DNA from: Oceanospirillales bacterium
Lineage (GTDB): Bacteria > Pseudomonadota > Gammaproteobacteria > Pseudomonadales > Balneatricaceae
Length of the DNA stretch: 64,000 nucleotides
NCBI GenBank assembly: GCA_018223185.1
Contig: JAAEYW010000021.1
Span: 1-64,000 of the forward strand
Direction: 5' to 3'
In this document: in pieces, positions 38,894-47,766 of the stretch
How positions within the stretch are numbered: position 1 is the first letter of the stretch
How the letters are laid out: each line of letters starts with the position of its first letter
The notes under the pieces: model-generated
What the model saw: the letters and a program-made list of their open reading frames with translations, nothing else
What the model was told of the DNA's origin: nothing
The model's database searches: none
Position numbers and translations under genes: made by a program

Positions 38894-39301
38894 TTAGTGT
38901 TTAAACTCGTCCACATCGTTGGTAATTTCTACTTCCACTCTGTCTGCGGGAATCTTATAGTCATAAACCCGCTCCCATCCTTCAGACTCCGGAGCCCGCT
39001 CCCACACGGTGCCTGCGTTGTATTCCACCAGTTCAGCAAGGGACGGGTCCAGTCTGGTCATCTTTTCGACCTCTACCGGCAAAAGGTTGGTCACCTCGTC
39101 CTCAAGAAACTCAGGTGTTTCATAGCCGGTAAACATCCGCCATCCGGTATCGTTCAGGTGGGCTGGAACCGTTTTATACATAAAGCGTACCGGTAGTTTG
39201 TCCTCAAAGACCAGTTTTGATACCAGCGCCAGAAAGCCATTTTTAGTCTGGGCAGTTTCATCTTCTTTACTTAAAGGTTTATCGATATCTTCGAGACTCA
39301 T
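38894..39301 (-). CDS. DUF2185 domain protein (Imm33-like)
   Basis: This 135-residue acidic protein matches the DUF2185 pattern: LALVSKLVFEDKLPVRFMYK followed by LNDTGWRMFTGYETPEFLED near residues 48-67. Some family members act as immunity proteins, but most are stand-alone with no known role, and no toxin gene is adjacent. It begins MSLEDIDKPLSKEDET and is transcribed toward ibpA, with its own strong terminator. Function is unassigned. Confidence 0.75.
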   Translation of the reverse strand: MSLEDIDKPLSKEDETAQTKNGFLALVSKLVFEDKLPVRFMYKTVPAHLNDTGWRMFTGYETPEFLEDEVTNLLPVEVEKMTRLDPSLAELVEYNAGTVWERAPESEGWERVYDYKIPADRVEVEITNDVDEFKH

Positions 39302-39490
39302 AACAGCTCCGGCCTGATGGTTTTAAAGGTGCCATTTTACGCTGTTTTGTCGGGGAAGTTTAGAGCTAAGGCATGATCGTTGGCTGGCAGATGAGAGTCA
39401 GAATCTCTTTCTCTCAGGAGATGTTATTGCCAGCTGAATCGGTGCTGGCAATAACGGTGTTATAAAACAGTGAAAAGTCCGACTTAGTGC

Positions 39491-40435
39491 TCAGCCGAGT
39501 TTTTCGATAAGTGTTTTAAGGCTGTTTTTAAGTTGTTCCGGCTGGCCAGCAGGGAGTTGTGAAAGGAGCGCAGACTCTTCTTCGATTGCCAGTGCTCTCA
39601 GTTTTGCAGCGATATCAGCCCCTTTAGTTGTCACTTTCAGGGTCTCATTGTCAGCATACTCAACTAAGCCTTTCTCCATCATCCAGTCTGCTGTTTGACG
39701 CAGGGCAATTTCAGGTTGCATCACCATACCTGAAAGGTCCTTGATGCTGATGGCGGGGCAACTGACCATGCGCGCCAGAATGCGCCACTCTTCAGGAGTC
39801 ACAGCGCATTCGCTTTGTAATTTAGGGTAGAGCTGCGAACTGAGACCCTGATAAACCGTACGCAGCAGGTAAAGCAGGTAGTCGCCAACGAAATCGCCAT
39901 CCTGAGGGCCGTTATCGCACGGTGCAGATGATTTGACCATCTCCGGATGTTGTGCAGAAACCGCGTAGCTGCCACGGGCAAATACCAGTGGCTCGATGCT
40001 GTCGTTATAACGGTACTTAAGAACTTCACCGACCAGAATAAGGTGGTCACCACCCTCATAAACAGCCCAGGTTTTGCACTCGAACTGTGCGGCAAACTCG
40101 TTAAGCAGAGGCGCGTTACCTAAGCCTTTACTGTATTCAATGTTGGCAAATTTATCCTGGCCCCGACTGGCAAAGTTGTTCGAGGTGGCAACCTGATCAC
40201 GCCCGAGAATATTGACAGCAAAATGCTCTGCCTTTTCGAATGCTGTCAGGCTATGGGCACCTTTGTCTATGCTCCATAAAACCAGAGTCGGGTCGAGAGA
40301 CACTGAGTTGAAACTGCTGGCTGTAACTCCGACCGGGTTGCCCTCAGCATCATTAGTGGTGATCACCGTTACGCCGGTTGGAAACTGCGAGAGCGCGCGC
40401 CGAAAGTCTTTTGGATCGAATTCTGTCTGAGACAT
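39491..40435 (-). CDS. 4-hydroxyphenylacetate 3-hydroxylase reductase component (C1 type)
   Basis: This 314-residue flavin reductase supplies reduced FMN to the oxygenase encoded at 41974. The N-terminal flavin-reductase domain (residues 1-165) has FRRALSQFPTGVTVITT, GVTASSFNSVSLDPTLVLWS and GGDHLILVGEV. The C-terminal half (about 180-310) is a MarR-like winged helix. That two-domain form is known from the C1 protein of Acinetobacter baumannii, where the extra domain senses 4-hydroxyphenylacetate and speeds flavin reduction. Short HpaC-type reductases lack it. It lies downstream of the AraC-type regulator on the same strand but has its own 222-base promoter interval. Confidence 0.93.
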   Translation of the reverse strand: MSQTEFDPKDFRRALSQFPTGVTVITTNDAEGNPVGVTASSFNSVSLDPTLVLWSIDKGAHSLTAFEKAEHFAVNILGRDQVATSNNFASRGQDKFANIEYSKGLGNAPLLNEFAAQFECKTWAVYEGGDHLILVGEVLKYRYNDSIEPLVFARGSYAVSAQHPEMVKSSAPCDNGPQDGDFVGDYLLYLLRTVYQGLSSQLYPKLQSECAVTPEEWRILARMVSCPAISIKDLSGMVMQPEIALRQTADWMMEKGLVEYADNETLKVTTKGADIAAKLRALAIEEESALLSQLPAGQPEQLKNSLKTLIEKLG

Positions 40436-40576
40436 GGAGGGTCACCTTTAATCAATAGAGTAGCGATGTCGTTATTATTGTGTCTGCCGATAATGCCTGG
40501 GGCAGGACGAAGCTTAATATGTTAATTAATTATAATGGAAGATCAGTCGGTTAACATATAATTTTCATTGCTTTAA

Positions 40577-40589
40577 TTGTACTTTTCAT
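40577..40589 (-). promoter_or_regulatory. Motif shared by both hydroxylase promoters (reductase copy)
   Basis: On the minus strand ATGAAAAGTACAA lies about 142 bases upstream of the reductase start. It differs at one base from the copy 150 bases upstream of the oxygenase gene (41812-41824). ATATGTTAAC also occurs near both copies. Confidence 0.5.
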
Positions 40590-40657
40590 AGCCATTATGA
40601 AATGTGGTTGTGAGTATTTAATATTATAAAATATCTTTAAGTAATTGAAATAATATA

Positions 40658-41584
40658 CTAATTCTTTCTGTCTCTGTATTGGCTTGCTGTTATGCCTGCA
40701 TTTCTACGAAAAAAACGTGCAAAATAAGCCGGGTCTTTGAAACCGAGTTGATAACTTATCTCTGTGATTGGTGACGAGGAGTATGTCAGCAGGCGCCGGG
40801 CTTCCTGCATGAGCCGTTCCATAATAAGACGTTTGGAAGGCAGGCCCGCCAGTCGTCTGCAGATTTCATTCAGTCGGGCTTCAGTGACGCTAATCATCTC
40901 TGAATACCTTGCCAGAGATAAATGTTCATGAAAGTGGGTTTCAATCAGTTCATTGAAGCGGTGGAATATGCGCACATCCTCTTTGCGAATTTTTTGTTTC
41001 TGCTGCGTCTGATCTGATAGTCTGGCGATATCGATCAGTACTAACTGAAGCAGTGCTTTGAGTGCCAGCGAGTGTTCCATGCTGTTGTGGTCGTTTTCAT
41101 CAGCCATCAGGCTTAGCAGGTAGAGCATCCGTTTAGCTGTAGTGTCACACTCCGGTGACAGGGCGACACAGAGTGGACTATTCATAATCCCATTGTTGCC
41201 CCAGCGGGTCGGCCCCATTCCCCCCATCAGTTCCCAGACAAGCTGTTGTCTTGCTGTAATAACGTGGCCGGTAGCATCATTATCGGTGACAAAAGCATGG
41301 GGGATTGTTGGTGGTGTCAGGAAGAACATAGGGCCGTCGACAGTGTAGCTTGTTTCATCGAGGTGTACCCGGACCGTGCCGCTGAGAATGACATGAATCT
41401 GATAAAAACGATCGTGGTGATGAACCGGCATATTGCGGCCAAAGAAATCCGCCAGCTTTTCCAGTTGCTCATAATGTATCTCTGCATCAACGTAGTGCTG
41501 GTCGTAAGCTTTACCGATATCTATATTAGGAATATCAGCTGACGGATTGTTGTTTTGGGCGAGCGGGGTAGAGTTGCTGCTCAT
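40658..41584 (-). CDS. hpaA: AraC-family regulator of 4-hydroxyphenylacetate degradation (HpaA-like)
   Basis: This 308-residue AraC/XylS regulator has an N-terminal cupin sensor (HHHDRFYQIHVILSGTVRVH near residues 55-74, TPPTIPHAFVTDN). The C-terminal double helix-turn-helix spans residues 208-305 (SLARYSEMISVTEARLNEIC and ITEISYQLGFKDPAYFARFF). It resembles HpaA, the activator of the E. coli hpaBC genes. It sits between the reductase gene and the divergent oxygenase gene, so it very likely controls both in response to the aromatic substrate. Confidence 0.9.
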   Translation of the reverse strand: MSSNSTPLAQNNNPSADIPNIDIGKAYDQHYVDAEIHYEQLEKLADFFGRNMPVHHHDRFYQIHVILSGTVRVHLDETSYTVDGPMFFLTPPTIPHAFVTDNDATGHVITARQQLVWELMGGMGPTRWGNNGIMNSPLCVALSPECDTTAKRMLYLLSLMADENDHNSMEHSLALKALLQLVLIDIARLSDQTQQKQKIRKEDVRIFHRFNELIETHFHEHLSLARYSEMISVTEARLNEICRRLAGLPSKRLIMERLMQEARRLLTYSSSPITEISYQLGFKDPAYFARFFRRNAGITASQYRDRKN

Positions 41585-41973
41585 CTGATCTCTTCTCTCG
41601 TGTCTGTTACGGTCACCATGCCAGAGCTTTACCTGATTATAGTTGCTGAAAGTGAATTGGTTGGAATGACGTTAATGCTGGTGTATTTGTACAAGTTTAA
41701 TGTTTCTTCATTGAGTGTCATCATGTTTGATTTCATTATGATTCCCATTCTATAGGCTTTTGGCCATTATTTAAGGCTAAGTATAGTATAAATATACTTC
41801 ATATGTTAACAATGAAAAGTGCAAGTTAGCCTGTGAAAGATCCATTTTATTCTGCCTCTGTGTCATCAATAATGTATTCATGCATCTGACAGATGGTTAT
41901 GAGCTAAAGGTGCACGTAAATACGGTTCAGAAAAACATCTGTCGTAAAACAATAATGAGAAAGGTAATGAGTG
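41585..41973. promoter_or_regulatory. Divergent control region between hpaA and the oxygenase gene
   Basis: This AT-rich interval of 389 bases carries no gene. It contains an inverted repeat AAGTATA-N7-TATACTT at 41779-41799, ATATGTTAAC at 41801-41810 and the shared motif at 41812-41824. An AAAGGTAATG-type ribosome region precedes the oxygenase start. Confidence 0.6.
41812..41824 (+). promoter_or_regulatory. Motif shared by both hydroxylase promoters (oxygenase copy)
   Basis: ATGAAAAGTGCAA lies 150 bases upstream of the oxygenase ATG. Twelve of thirteen bases match the copy upstream of the reductase. It is a candidate AraC-type half-site. Confidence 0.5.
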
Positions 41974-43149
41974 ATGGAAAGACCAAATCCAATGCTGGAT
42001 GAACTCAGAAAAATTCTACCGGCTATCGCGGCTAATGCTGTTCAGGCAGAGAAAGAGCGCAAAGTGCCAGATGAAAATATTCGTCTGTTGAAATCAATCA
42101 ACTTGCACAGAGCATTGCAGCCTAAGGCGTATGGTGGTTTAGAGTTGTCACTACCGGAGGTAACGGATTGTGTTGCAGCCCTTGCGGGTGCCTGTGGTGG
42201 TACTGCCTGGGCTTTCAGTCTGCTTATTACCCACAGTCATCAGATGGCGATGTTCTCAAAACAGGCTCAGGATGAGTTCTGGGGGGAAGATCCGGATGCC
42301 GTCGCAAGCAGCTCCATTGCACCTTTTGGTAAAACCGAAGAATGTGAAGGTGGCGTTATCTTTAATGGAGATATGCGCTGGAGTTCTGGTTGCGATCATG
42401 CTCAGTGGGCCATTCTGGGTTTCCTGCGTGATAATAAAGAGACCGGTGAAAAAGACTACTGTTTCGGCGTTGTTCCTTCCACTGATTATGAGATTGAAGA
42501 TGACTGGTATTCTGCAGGCATGAAGCCTTCAGGCACAAAAACCCTGAAGATCAAACCGAATACCTTTATTCCTGAGCATCGTATTGAGCGTGCTAAGGCA
42601 ATGATGACCGGTCAGTCCAGCGGTTTTGGGCTTTATCCTGACAGCAAGATCTATTACACCCCGTATCGTCCCTACTTTGCCTGTGGCTTTGCGGCGATGG
42701 CGCTGGGTATCGCGGAGCGAATGCTGACTGTCTATACTGAGATGACGAAAAACCGTACCCGTGCGTATACTCTGGCCAGCAGCGGTAAGGAAATTCCACC
42801 GCTGATGCGTCTGGCGGAGTCTACTCATCAGGTTGCTGCAGCCCGTGCATTTATGGAAAAAACATGGGATGAGCATAAGGAGTACGGTGAGCAGAAACGC
42901 TATCCAACCGATGCCGAGCTGGCTTTCTGGCGTACTAATCAGGCTTATGCGATTAAGATGTGCTGTGAGGCTGTAAACCGCTTGTTTGAGGTGGCCGGTG
43001 GTTCTACCTGGATCCATGATAATGAAATTCAGCGTTTGTGGCGCGACTGTAATATGACTGCAGCACATGCCTATACAGATTACGATGTGTGTAAGCAGAT
43101 TCTCGGTCGTTCCCTGATGGGAATGGAGCCGGATCCAACCATGGTGTGA
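41974..43149 (+). CDS. 4-hydroxyphenylacetate 3-hydroxylase oxygenase component (C2 type)
   Basis: This 391-residue flavin-dependent monooxygenase with acyl-CoA-dehydrogenase fold hydroxylates 4-hydroxyphenylacetate to homoprotocatechuate using reduced flavin from C1. It follows the Acinetobacter C2 enzyme closely, with AFQPK-like ALQPKAYGGLELSLPE, GTAWAFSLLITHSHQMAMFS, SGCDHAQWAI, and the C-terminal LMGMEPDPTMV. It is shorter at the N terminus by about 40 residues. ATG 41974 is chosen over the adjacent GTG 41971. The ring-cleavage genes of the pathway are not in the window. Confidence 0.93.
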   Translation: MERPNPMLDELRKILPAIAANAVQAEKERKVPDENIRLLKSINLHRALQPKAYGGLELSLPEVTDCVAALAGACGGTAWAFSLLITHSHQMAMFSKQAQDEFWGEDPDAVASSSIAPFGKTEECEGGVIFNGDMRWSSGCDHAQWAILGFLRDNKETGEKDYCFGVVPSTDYEIEDDWYSAGMKPSGTKTLKIKPNTFIPEHRIERAKAMMTGQSSGFGLYPDSKIYYTPYRPYFACGFAAMALGIAERMLTVYTEMTKNRTRAYTLASSGKEIPPLMRLAESTHQVAAARAFMEKTWDEHKEYGEQKRYPTDAELAFWRTNQAYAIKMCCEAVNRLFEVAGGSTWIHDNEIQRLWRDCNMTAAHAYTDYDVCKQILGRSLMGMEPDPTMV

Positions 43150-43163
43150 TTTTCCACTTTTTT

Positions 43164-43193
43164 AAAAAACCCGCGAAATTCGCGGGTTTTTTT
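43164..43193 (+). terminator. Terminator after the oxygenase gene
   Basis: AAACCCGCGAA and TTCGCGGGTTT form a near-perfect stem with a T run. Confidence 0.85.
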
Positions 43194-43314
43194 GTCTGAT
43201 AATCATCAATATGGGGATCGGATACCGGCTAAAAAAAATTTTAAAAGTGTTAGTATTGCTAACTTAGTTTTGCCACTATCGGCTAAAAACAGGTTTTTTA
43301 TAATACAGGTATGC

Positions 43315-44169
43315 ATGAAAGCACCAAAATCTCTTCTGCCACTGATTGATGAAGGTTTGATCGAAGACGTTATTAGCCGGCTTATGAGCGGTAAAGAAGC
43401 TGATATTTATATCGTCAGCTGCTCCGGTCAGATTCGTTGCGCCAAGGTTTACAAAGACGCTGTTAAGCGAAGCTTCAAAAATGCCGCGCAATATCAGGAG
43501 GGGCGAAAAGTTCGCAGTGGACGGCGTGCCCGGGCGATGGAAAAAAACTCCGCGTATGGCCGTAAACAGCAGGAAGAGATATGGCAAAATGCTGAGGTAG
43601 ATGCGCTGGCCAGGCTGCATCGGGCAGGCGTGCGGGTGCCTGAAACCTTTGGTTGTATCGATGGCGTATTGTTGATGGAGCTGGTGGTTGATGATGTAGG
43701 TGATGTGGCTCCGCGTCTCGGTGATGTACTGCTGACTGAAGAGCAGGCTGTGGAGGATTATGCTCTGATGATGCACTACGTGAAGCTGATGCTTTGTGAA
43801 GGTATTGTGCATGGGGATCTGTCGGAATTTAATGTGCTCGTGGATGAGTACGGCCCCGTTATCATTGATCTGCCACAAGCGGTTGATGCTTCTGCTAATA
43901 ATAGTGCGAGGTCTATGCTGTTACGTGATGTCAATAATATGACCCGTTACTACTCCCAGTTTGCACCGGTGCTGAGTCTGTCCCGTTATGGTGAAGAGAT
44001 GTGGGCATTGTATGAAGAGGGTGAGCTGAAACCTGAAACGGAGTTGGCAGGCCTCTATGATGGCGATGCGGATGGTGCAGATGTGGATTCAGTGCTGGAG
44101 GAGATCAAAGCGGTCATGCAGGAAGAACGCGAGCGTCAGGAGCGACTTAAAGAGGCTGAGCAACTTTAA
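43315..44169 (+). CDS. RIO1-like serine protein kinase
   Basis: This 284-residue protein belongs to the bacterial RIO-type kinase group found in Pseudomonas. ATG 43315 (MKAPKSLLPLIDEGLIEDV) is chosen because the 41 residues added by the longer frame are unrelated and cross the terminator. Kinase features are SGKEADIYIV (nucleotide loop), CAKVYKD (lysine), HGDLSEFNVLV near residue 163 (catalytic Asp) and VIIDLPQAVD (metal Asp). The C terminus is a charged helix. Substrates are unknown. It is convergent with acnB. Confidence 0.88.
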   Translation: MKAPKSLLPLIDEGLIEDVISRLMSGKEADIYIVSCSGQIRCAKVYKDAVKRSFKNAAQYQEGRKVRSGRRARAMEKNSAYGRKQQEEIWQNAEVDALARLHRAGVRVPETFGCIDGVLLMELVVDDVGDVAPRLGDVLLTEEQAVEDYALMMHYVKLMLCEGIVHGDLSEFNVLVDEYGPVIIDLPQAVDASANNSARSMLLRDVNNMTRYYSQFAPVLSLSRYGEEMWALYEEGELKPETELAGLYDGDADGADVDSVLEEIKAVMQEERERQERLKEAEQL

Positions 44170-44220
44170 TTTGCGTTGAACTGTTTCTGAACATTGCTCT
44201 TTGCAGTCAGTTGCTGAAAT

Positions 44221-44249
44221 AAAAAACCCGCCTTATGGCGGGTTTTTTG
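44221..44249. terminator. Bidirectional terminator between the RIO kinase gene and acnB
   Basis: AAAAAACCCGCC pairs with GGCGGGTTTTTT. Confidence 0.9.
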
Positions 44250-44263
44250 TCAGGATCTTACGG

Positions 44264-46858
44264 TTACGCTGTTGCGATCACGTTAGATGCTTTGTCGATA
44301 TAAGAGTCGATCTGATCGAAGTTCAGGTAGCGGTATACATCGGCAGACATGCTGTCGATCTTAGTCGCGTAATCCATGTACTCCTCAACAGTCGGGATCT
44401 TACCAAGCAGAGCGGCTACCGCTGCCAGTTCAGCAGATGACAGGTAGACGTTAGCGCCGGTACCCAGGCGGTTAGGGAAGTTACGGGTAGATGTAGACAC
44501 TACGGTTGTATTGTCACCTACGCGTGCCTGGTTACCCATGCACAGAGAGCATCCTGGCATCTCTATACGAGCGCCCGCTTTACCAAAGATGTTGTAGTAA
44601 CCCTCTTCAGTCAGCTGAGCGGCATCCATCTTGGTTGGTGGTGCGATCCACATGCGGGTTGGGATAGATGCGCCAGAGGCTTCCAACAGTTTACCCGCAG
44701 CGCGGAAGTGGCCGATGTTGGTCATACAGGAGCCAATGAACACTTCATCAATGTGAGTGCCGGCAACTTCAGACAGCAGCTTAACGTCATCAGGATCGTT
44801 CGGGCATGCCAGAATCGGCTCTTTAACATCTGCCAGATCGATTTCGATAACGGCAGCATAATCAGCATCAGCATCGCCTTCCATCAGTTCCGGATTGGCC
44901 AGCCACTCTTCCATGCCCTTGATGCGGCGCTCGATAGTACGTGGGTCACCGTAGCCTTCAGCGATCATCCACTTCAGCATGGTGATGTTAGAGCTCAGGT
45001 ATTCTTTAATCGGTGCTTCATCCAGCTTGATGGAGCATGCTGCAGCAGAACGTTCGGCCGCAGAGTCAGACAGTTCGAATGCCTGCTCAACTTTCAGATC
45101 TGGCAGGCCTTCGATCTCAAGAATACGACCAGAGAAGATGTTCTTCTTACCCGCTTTGGCAACGGTCAGCAGACCCTGCTTGATCGCGTAGTAAGGAATT
45201 GCGTTAACCAGATCACGCAGGGTGATACCGGGCTGCAGCTGAGTGCCTTTGAAGCGAACCAGAACAGACTCAGGCATATCCAGAGGCATAACGCCGGTTG
45301 CAGCAGCGAACGCTACCAGGCCAGAACCCGCCGGGAATGAAATACCGATCGGGAAACGGGTGTGAGAGTCACCACCGGTACCCACGGTATCAGGTAGCAG
45401 CATACGGTTCAGCCAGGAGTGGATTACACCGTCACCAGGGCGCAGGGAAACACCGCCGCGGTTCATGATGAAATCTGGCAGGGTATGGTGAGTCTGCACG
45501 TCAACAGGCTTAGGGTACGCTGCTGTGTGACAGAATGACTGCATGGTCAGGTCGGCAGAGAAGCCCAGGCAAGCCAGGTCTTTCAGCTCGTCACGGGTCA
45601 TCGGGCCGGTAGTATCCTGAGAGCCAACAGTGGTCATCTTAGGTTCACAGTATGTACCAGGACGAACACCTTCTACGCCACAGGCTTTACCAACCATCTT
45701 CTGAGCCAGGGAGTAGCCTTTACCGGTATCAACAGGCTGATCAGGCTTGCGGAACAGATCAACAGGACCCAGACCCAGCGCCTCACGGGCACGATCAGTC
45801 AGGCCGCGGCCGATGATCAGAGGGATACGGCCGCCAGCACGAACTTCGTCCAGCAGAACCTGAGTTTTCAGACCGAATTCACAAAGTGTTTCGCCGGTTT
45901 CTGCGTTAACAGCCTTGCCTTCATATGGGTAGATGTCGACTACATCGCCCATGTTCATCTTGTCTACATCCATTTCGATCGGCAGGGCACCGGCATCTTC
46001 CATGGTATTGAAGAAGATAGGCGCAATCTTACCACCGAAGCAGTATCCGCCAGCACGCTTGTTTGGTACGTTCGGGATATCGTCGCCGAAGAACCACAGC
46101 ACTGAGTTGGTTGCAGACTTACGGGAAGAGCCCGTACCGACAACGTCACCAACATAAGCTACAGGGTAGCCTTTGGCTTTAACGTCTTCGATCTGTTTCA
46201 GTGGGCCAACTGAGCCTGGTTTAGACGGCTCAATCCCTTCACGCTCCATTTTCAGCATGGCGTTTGCGTGCAGCGGGATGTCCGGGCGGGTGAAAGCATC
46301 GGGAGCAGGAGACAGGTCGTCAGTGTTGGTCTCGCCGGGTACTTTGAATACAGTAACGGTGATCTTTTCTGGCAGTTCAGGTTTAGACGTAAACCACTCG
46401 CCAGCAGCCCATGATTCCAGAACCTGTGTGGCGAAAGCGTTACCTGCATCGGCTTTGTCTTTAACGTCATGGAATGCGTCAAACATCAGCAGTGTGTGAG
46501 ACAGTGCTTTTACTGCAGTCGGGGCCAGTTCATCTTCATCCAGCGCCGCGATCAGAGGCTGGATGTTGTAGCCACCCAGCATTGTTCCCAGCAGTTCAAC
46601 GGCTTTAACTTTGTCGATCAGTGGAGATTCTGCTTCACCTTTTGAAATGGCAGCCAGAAATCCAGCTTTAACATATGCCGCCTGGTCAACGCCGGCAGGT
46701 ACTCGGTTTTCCAACAGGTCCAGGATAAATGCTTCTTCGCCAGCAGGTGGGTTTTTAAGTAATTCAACCAGCGCTGCAGTCTGATCTGCATCCAGTGGTT
46801 TTGCTGGCACGCCTTCTTGGGCGCGTTCTTCTACATGTTTACGGTAAGCTTCAAGCAC
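44264..46858 (-). CDS. acnB: Aconitate hydratase B
   Basis: AcnB interconverts citrate and isocitrate in the TCA cycle; the apo form of E. coli AcnB also binds mRNA. The 864-residue protein has the N-terminal HEAT-like domain specific to AcnB ([20 protein letters not shown] start). The swivel domain follows, then the [4Fe-4S] domains with [17 protein letters not shown] and [14 protein letters not shown] holding the cluster cysteines. Its leader carries a 9-base-pair inverted repeat and a palindrome. Confidence 0.98.
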   Translation of the reverse strand: MLEAYRKHVEERAQEGVPAKPLDADQTAALVELLKNPPAGEEAFILDLLENRVPAGVDQAAYVKAGFLAAISKGEAESPLIDKVKAVELLGTMLGGYNIQPLIAALDEDELAPTAVKALSHTLLMFDAFHDVKDKADAGNAFATQVLESWAAGEWFTSKPELPEKITVTVFKVPGETNTDDLSPAPDAFTRPDIPLHANAMLKMEREGIEPSKPGSVGPLKQIEDVKAKGYPVAYVGDVVGTGSSRKSATNSVLWFFGDDIPNVPNKRAGGYCFGGKIAPIFFNTMEDAGALPIEMDVDKMNMGDVVDIYPYEGKAVNAETGETLCEFGLKTQVLLDEVRAGGRIPLIIGRGLTDRAREALGLGPVDLFRKPDQPVDTGKGYSLAQKMVGKACGVEGVRPGTYCEPKMTTVGSQDTTGPMTRDELKDLACLGFSADLTMQSFCHTAAYPKPVDVQTHHTLPDFIMNRGGVSLRPGDGVIHSWLNRMLLPDTVGTGGDSHTRFPIGISFPAGSGLVAFAAATGVMPLDMPESVLVRFKGTQLQPGITLRDLVNAIPYYAIKQGLLTVAKAGKKNIFSGRILEIEGLPDLKVEQAFELSDSAAERSAAACSIKLDEAPIKEYLSSNITMLKWMIAEGYGDPRTIERRIKGMEEWLANPELMEGDADADYAAVIEIDLADVKEPILACPNDPDDVKLLSEVAGTHIDEVFIGSCMTNIGHFRAAGKLLEASGASIPTRMWIAPPTKMDAAQLTEEGYYNIFGKAGARIEMPGCSLCMGNQARVGDNTTVVSTSTRNFPNRLGTGANVYLSSAELAAVAALLGKIPTVEEYMDYATKIDSMSADVYRYLNFDQIDSYIDKASNVIATA

Positions 46859-46881
46859 GATATACCCCTCATCTGTTATCT

Positions 46882-46916
46882 CTGTCAGACAATATTGGTA
46901 TGCGACGGTCTGACAG
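46882..46916 (-). promoter_or_regulatory. Inverted repeat in the acnB leader
   Basis: CTGTCAGAC (46882-46890) and GTCTGACAG (46908-46916) are perfect nine-base arms around a 17-base loop. They end about 15 bases ahead of the acnB ribosome site (GAGGGG). Confidence 0.55.
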
Positions 46917-46920
46917 TCGG

Positions 46921-46940
46921 TCGGTATATTTAAATACCGA
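46921..46940. promoter_or_regulatory. Palindrome upstream of acnB
   Basis: TCGGTAT-N6-ATACCGA has seven-base perfect arms and lies 62-82 bases upstream of the acnB start. It is a candidate operator; the regulator is unknown. Confidence 0.5.
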
Positions 46941-47086
46941 TCTTGAATTGGCGCGTGAATTTTAGCCTAAACGTACTCTAAAGTTAAGATTTCTAGGAGG
47001 TTTTACCGCTAATACTTTCGGTTTAGGTATAGTGGATAATTGGCTAAGTCAATGTATTCATAGTTAATTTAGTTGATTTGGTCTTT

Positions 47087-47100
47087 GTGATTCAGATCAA
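47087..47100. promoter_or_regulatory. FNR/ANR-like box
   Basis: GTGAT-TCAG-ATCAA matches TTGAT-N4-ATCAA at nine of ten defined positions. It is 184 bases ahead of the roadblock cluster and 229 ahead of acnB. Confidence 0.45.
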
Positions 47101-47283
47101 CGTTATCTCTTGAGACTAAGAAAAGCTTCAGTAATCTATGTATGATGTCGCATAAATCACTAAAATGTGTAGACAATTATTACCCAAACGCTTGTTTTTA
47201 TATTAACGTTAGTTACTGGTTGGTCCGGTTAGGTGAAATGCAGATACCGGATATGTTAAATCTGAGTAGTAGAGGGCGGACTT

Positions 47284-47736
47284 GTGAATTCACCAATCTG
47301 GGCTGCAGTTTCCGGCTGGGAGCTGAATGCTGAGCTTGAAGGGCTAAATGCGCTCAACATTGAAACTATTTTCACTGCGTTAGAAGGCAAAGAGCTTATC
47401 TATGACGGACCGCACAAATCTGTTCTGTTGCACCACTTCAACCGTTTAGTGGCCTCCCGTCCCAATAATCTGCGCAGTCAGGTGCAGAGGGTTTATCTCT
47501 CTATCTTATGTCATGACGAAGCGGAACTGACCGGTGCGCTACTCGATCTTTATCTGACGCTTGATGGGAAAGGTCTGGCGCTGCGTAAAAGGCTTTTGGA
47601 GCAAGGCGCTGATCTGATTAGAGAAGAGGATCTTCAAGTGTTTAAGGCAACGCTGGTGGATGGAGATAATCACAGACTGTTGCAGTTAAATAAACAGAAG
47701 TCAGTGTTGTGCAACGGTAACTTTGCACTGCATTAA
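47284..47736 (+). CDS. Unknown protein, first gene of the roadblock cluster
   Basis: I do not recognise this 150-residue protein. It is soluble and mostly helical, begins MNSPIWAAVSGWELNAELEG, and has one Cys in the middle (LSILCHDEAELTGALLDLYL) and one near the end. GTG 47284 is the start, with GAGGG nine bases upstream; the codon pattern is coding-like throughout. It lies 30 bases ahead of the receiver-like gene on the same strand. It may be a partner or adaptor of the cluster. Confidence 0.65.
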   Translation: MNSPIWAAVSGWELNAELEGLNALNIETIFTALEGKELIYDGPHKSVLLHHFNRLVASRPNNLRSQVQRVYLSILCHDEAELTGALLDLYLTLDGKGLALRKRLLEQGADLIREEDLQVFKATLVDGDNHRLLQLNKQKSVLCNGNFALH

Positions 47737-47766
47737 TCTGTATTTTAAATTTCTCACTATAACGGG

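Larger units (their letters stand above)
46859..47283. other. 425-base divergent interval between acnB and the roadblock cluster
   Basis: No gene is supported. It holds the acnB leader hairpin and palindrome (46882-46940), an FNR-like box (47087-47100) and an AT-rich stretch to the next gene. A 63-codon frame at 47142-47333 overlaps the next gene in another frame and shows no features. Confidence 0.6.

Noticed and set aside
38894-39301. DUF2185 protein as an immunity protein
   Set aside because: Some family members are immunity proteins, but there is no toxin or secretion gene nearby.
42529-43068. 179-codon minus-strand frame inside the oxygenase gene
   Set aside because: Shadow of a clearly identified gene.
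44201-44440. 79-codon frame at the acnB/RIO kinase junction
   Set aside because: Begins in the terminator hairpin and then lies antisense to acnB.
47142-47333. 63-codon frame upstream of the roadblock cluster
   Set aside because: Overlaps the better-supported gene at 47284 in another frame and contains no motif.
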